DNA from: Lysinibacillus contaminans
GTDB lineage: Bacteria; Bacillota; Bacilli; Bacillales_A; Planococcaceae
Assembly: GCF_001278945.1 (NCBI RefSeq)
Contig: NZ_LGRV01000003.1
Location: 124,001 to 188,000 of the forward strand
Direction of reading: 5' to 3'
Length of the DNA stretch: 64,000 bases
Made by a program: the position numbers and the translations under genes. Each line of letters begins with the position of its first letter. Position 1 is the first letter of the stretch. Below the pieces are notes generated by a model. It saw only the letters and a program-made list of their open reading frames with translations, was not told the DNA's origin and did no database searches. Below, one piece after another: positions 63,216 to 64,000 of this stretch.

Positions 63216-64000
63216 TTATTCTAATATTAATGGTTTAAAGTAAGCAGGCTGTCTTGAAAGAATTAACATCTCTTGGTTAAACCAAGCATCTGCTTGAATC
63301 GTTTCAAATGTAACAGTTACCGCTTCTTCTTTGTTACTTGATGCTACTACTGGTTGGTCAAGTCCATATAGAGGATCTAGTGTATATAAACTACTGCCAC
63401 CTAAGTAGTTATCTTCAGTACCAACGTAATTGGCTACTACAGTATAAGCTTGTGCACCAATGGCTACTGCATCCCAAATAACCATGGAATTTTCTGGATA
63501 TTTGTTAACAGACATAACTTTGTTGATTTCCATTTTACCGCCATATTGGCCGTTCCAAGCCGATGGAATTGCGATCATATCTGCGCGTTTCACCGCTAAT
63601 ACACCAGATGCTTCAGGATACATCGCATCTTCGCCTAAAAGTATGCCAATTTTCCCGAGGTTTTCTGTTTCAAATACTGGTAGTGATGAACCAGCTGTCG
63701 CCCATTTTTTATCACTAGTGCTTAAGTGTGTTTTTTGATATTTACCAGCAATTTTCCCATCATTTGAAATAAGTTGTGCTGAATTGTAAAGATTTTTATT
63801 ATCTTTTTCGATAAATCCATAAACAATTGAAATGTTCAATTCTTTTGCAAGTGCGGTAATAAATTGTGTAGAATCTCCATTTGGATCTTCAGAAAGATTA
63901 TTAATTTCTTTTTCTGTTAATTTATTGACAGGACCTGTTAATGATAATTCAGGTAAAACAACTAAGTTTAATTTAGGGTTCTCTTGCTTTGCTTGTTTAA
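63216..64000 (-). CDS. carbon-nitrogen hydrolase (nitrilase) fold protein, 5' end beyond window, nucleophile Cys missing
   Basis: An open frame of 261 codons continues past the right edge, so the start is not visible. It has nitrilase-superfamily layout: catalytic-type Glu in [11 protein letters not shown] and Lys in GKYQKTHLS. Where the family carries the nucleophile (I-C-x-D...P-E) it reads [14 protein letters not shown], with Gly at the Cys position. The C-terminal part contains the ALxxxALxYGxD-like [15 protein letters not shown] segment typical of the fold's end. It therefore may bind but not hydrolyse an amide/nitrile. It precedes a dCache chemoreceptor. Confidence 0.8.
   Translation of the reverse strand, partial: KQAKQENPKLNLVVLPELSLTGPVNKLTEKEINNLSEDPNGDSTQFITALAKELNISIVYGFIEKDNKNLYNSAQLISNDGKIAGKYQKTHLSTSDKKWATAGSSLPVFETENLGKIGILLGEDAMYPEASGVLAVKRADMIAIPSAWNGQYGGKMEINKVMSVNKYPENSMVIWDAVAIGAQAYTVVANYVGTEDNYLGGSSLYTLDPLYGLDQPVVASSNKEEAVTVTFETIQADAWFNQEMLILSRQPAYFKPLILE

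Overview
The window is a 64-kb stretch of a low-GC, endospore-forming Bacillales chromosome. It most resembles the Lysinibacillus/Solibacillus group; that placement is inferred from protein flavour and gene order, not from a database search. The spore-former evidence is an alpha/beta-type small acid-soluble spore protein (SASP) at the left edge. Gene order broadly follows the Bacillus subtilis segment sspA-ytcI-sppA-tpx-ytxK-ytkL-ytoI-nrnA-dnaE-accDA-pfkA-pyk-citZ-icd-mdh-phoPR-polA-mutM-coaE-gapB-nrdR-dnaBI-thrS-infC-rpmI-rplT-ysdABC. Malic enzyme and ytxC are missing from their usual places, and extra loci are inserted.

Layout. 1-200 is a SASP tail. 274-3520 is a minus-strand thiamine salvage operon (tenA-thiM-thiD-thiE) behind two nearly identical tandem TPP riboswitches, each with its own terminator. 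3.7-12.7 kb holds an acyl-CoA synthetase, sppA-RDD, tpx, ytxK, uspA, ald, an M24 peptidase and a metallo-hydrolase. 12.8-25.7 kb holds ytoI, ytpI, nrnA, dnaE, a FadR-type regulator with a palindromic operator, accDA, pfkA-pyk, fxsA and ytvI. 26-29.5 kb is the TCA block citZ-icd-mdh. 29.7-36.5 kb holds a MaoC-like protein, phoPR, an LrgAB pair and hflKC. 36.6-47.5 kb holds polA-mutM-coaE, gapB, nrdR-dnaB-dnaI and T-box-controlled thrS. 47.5-55.4 kb holds a chemoreceptor, infC-rpmI-rplT behind an L20-type leader, ysdA, ysdB, a dimeric dUTPase, a Na/Pi symporter and an M42 peptidase. 55.5-64 kb is the accessory end: a TetR/SRPBCC/ketosteroid-dehydrogenase-like group, a solitary ARG-box-controlled argF, a decayed gene, a small transposon-like element, a dCache chemoreceptor and a nitrilase-fold protein cut by the window edge.

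Regulatory logic visible in sequence. Four promoters of the ECF sigma-W type (TGAAAC, 16-17 nt, CGTA) precede sppA, fxsA, hflKC and ysdB, suggesting one envelope-stress regulon. PhoPR lies here together with a four-unit Pho-box-like array in front of the Na/Pi symporter. A CcpN-type box overlaps the -10 of gapB, ARG boxes sit at argF, and RNA control operates at tenA, thrS and infC.

Most notable observations. (1) A 255-bp inverted-repeat element with an 8-bp target duplication has inserted exactly into the loop of the chemoreceptor gene's intrinsic terminator. (2) dnaI appears to start with AUC and infC with AUU. (3) A 21-bp-period repeat array lies upstream of nrdR. (4) A nitrilase-like protein lacks its nucleophilic Cys and sits in a unit with a chemoreceptor. 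(5) An unexplained hairpin-rich, terminator-ended RNA segment follows argF. No rRNA, tRNA, CRISPR array or prophage was seen.
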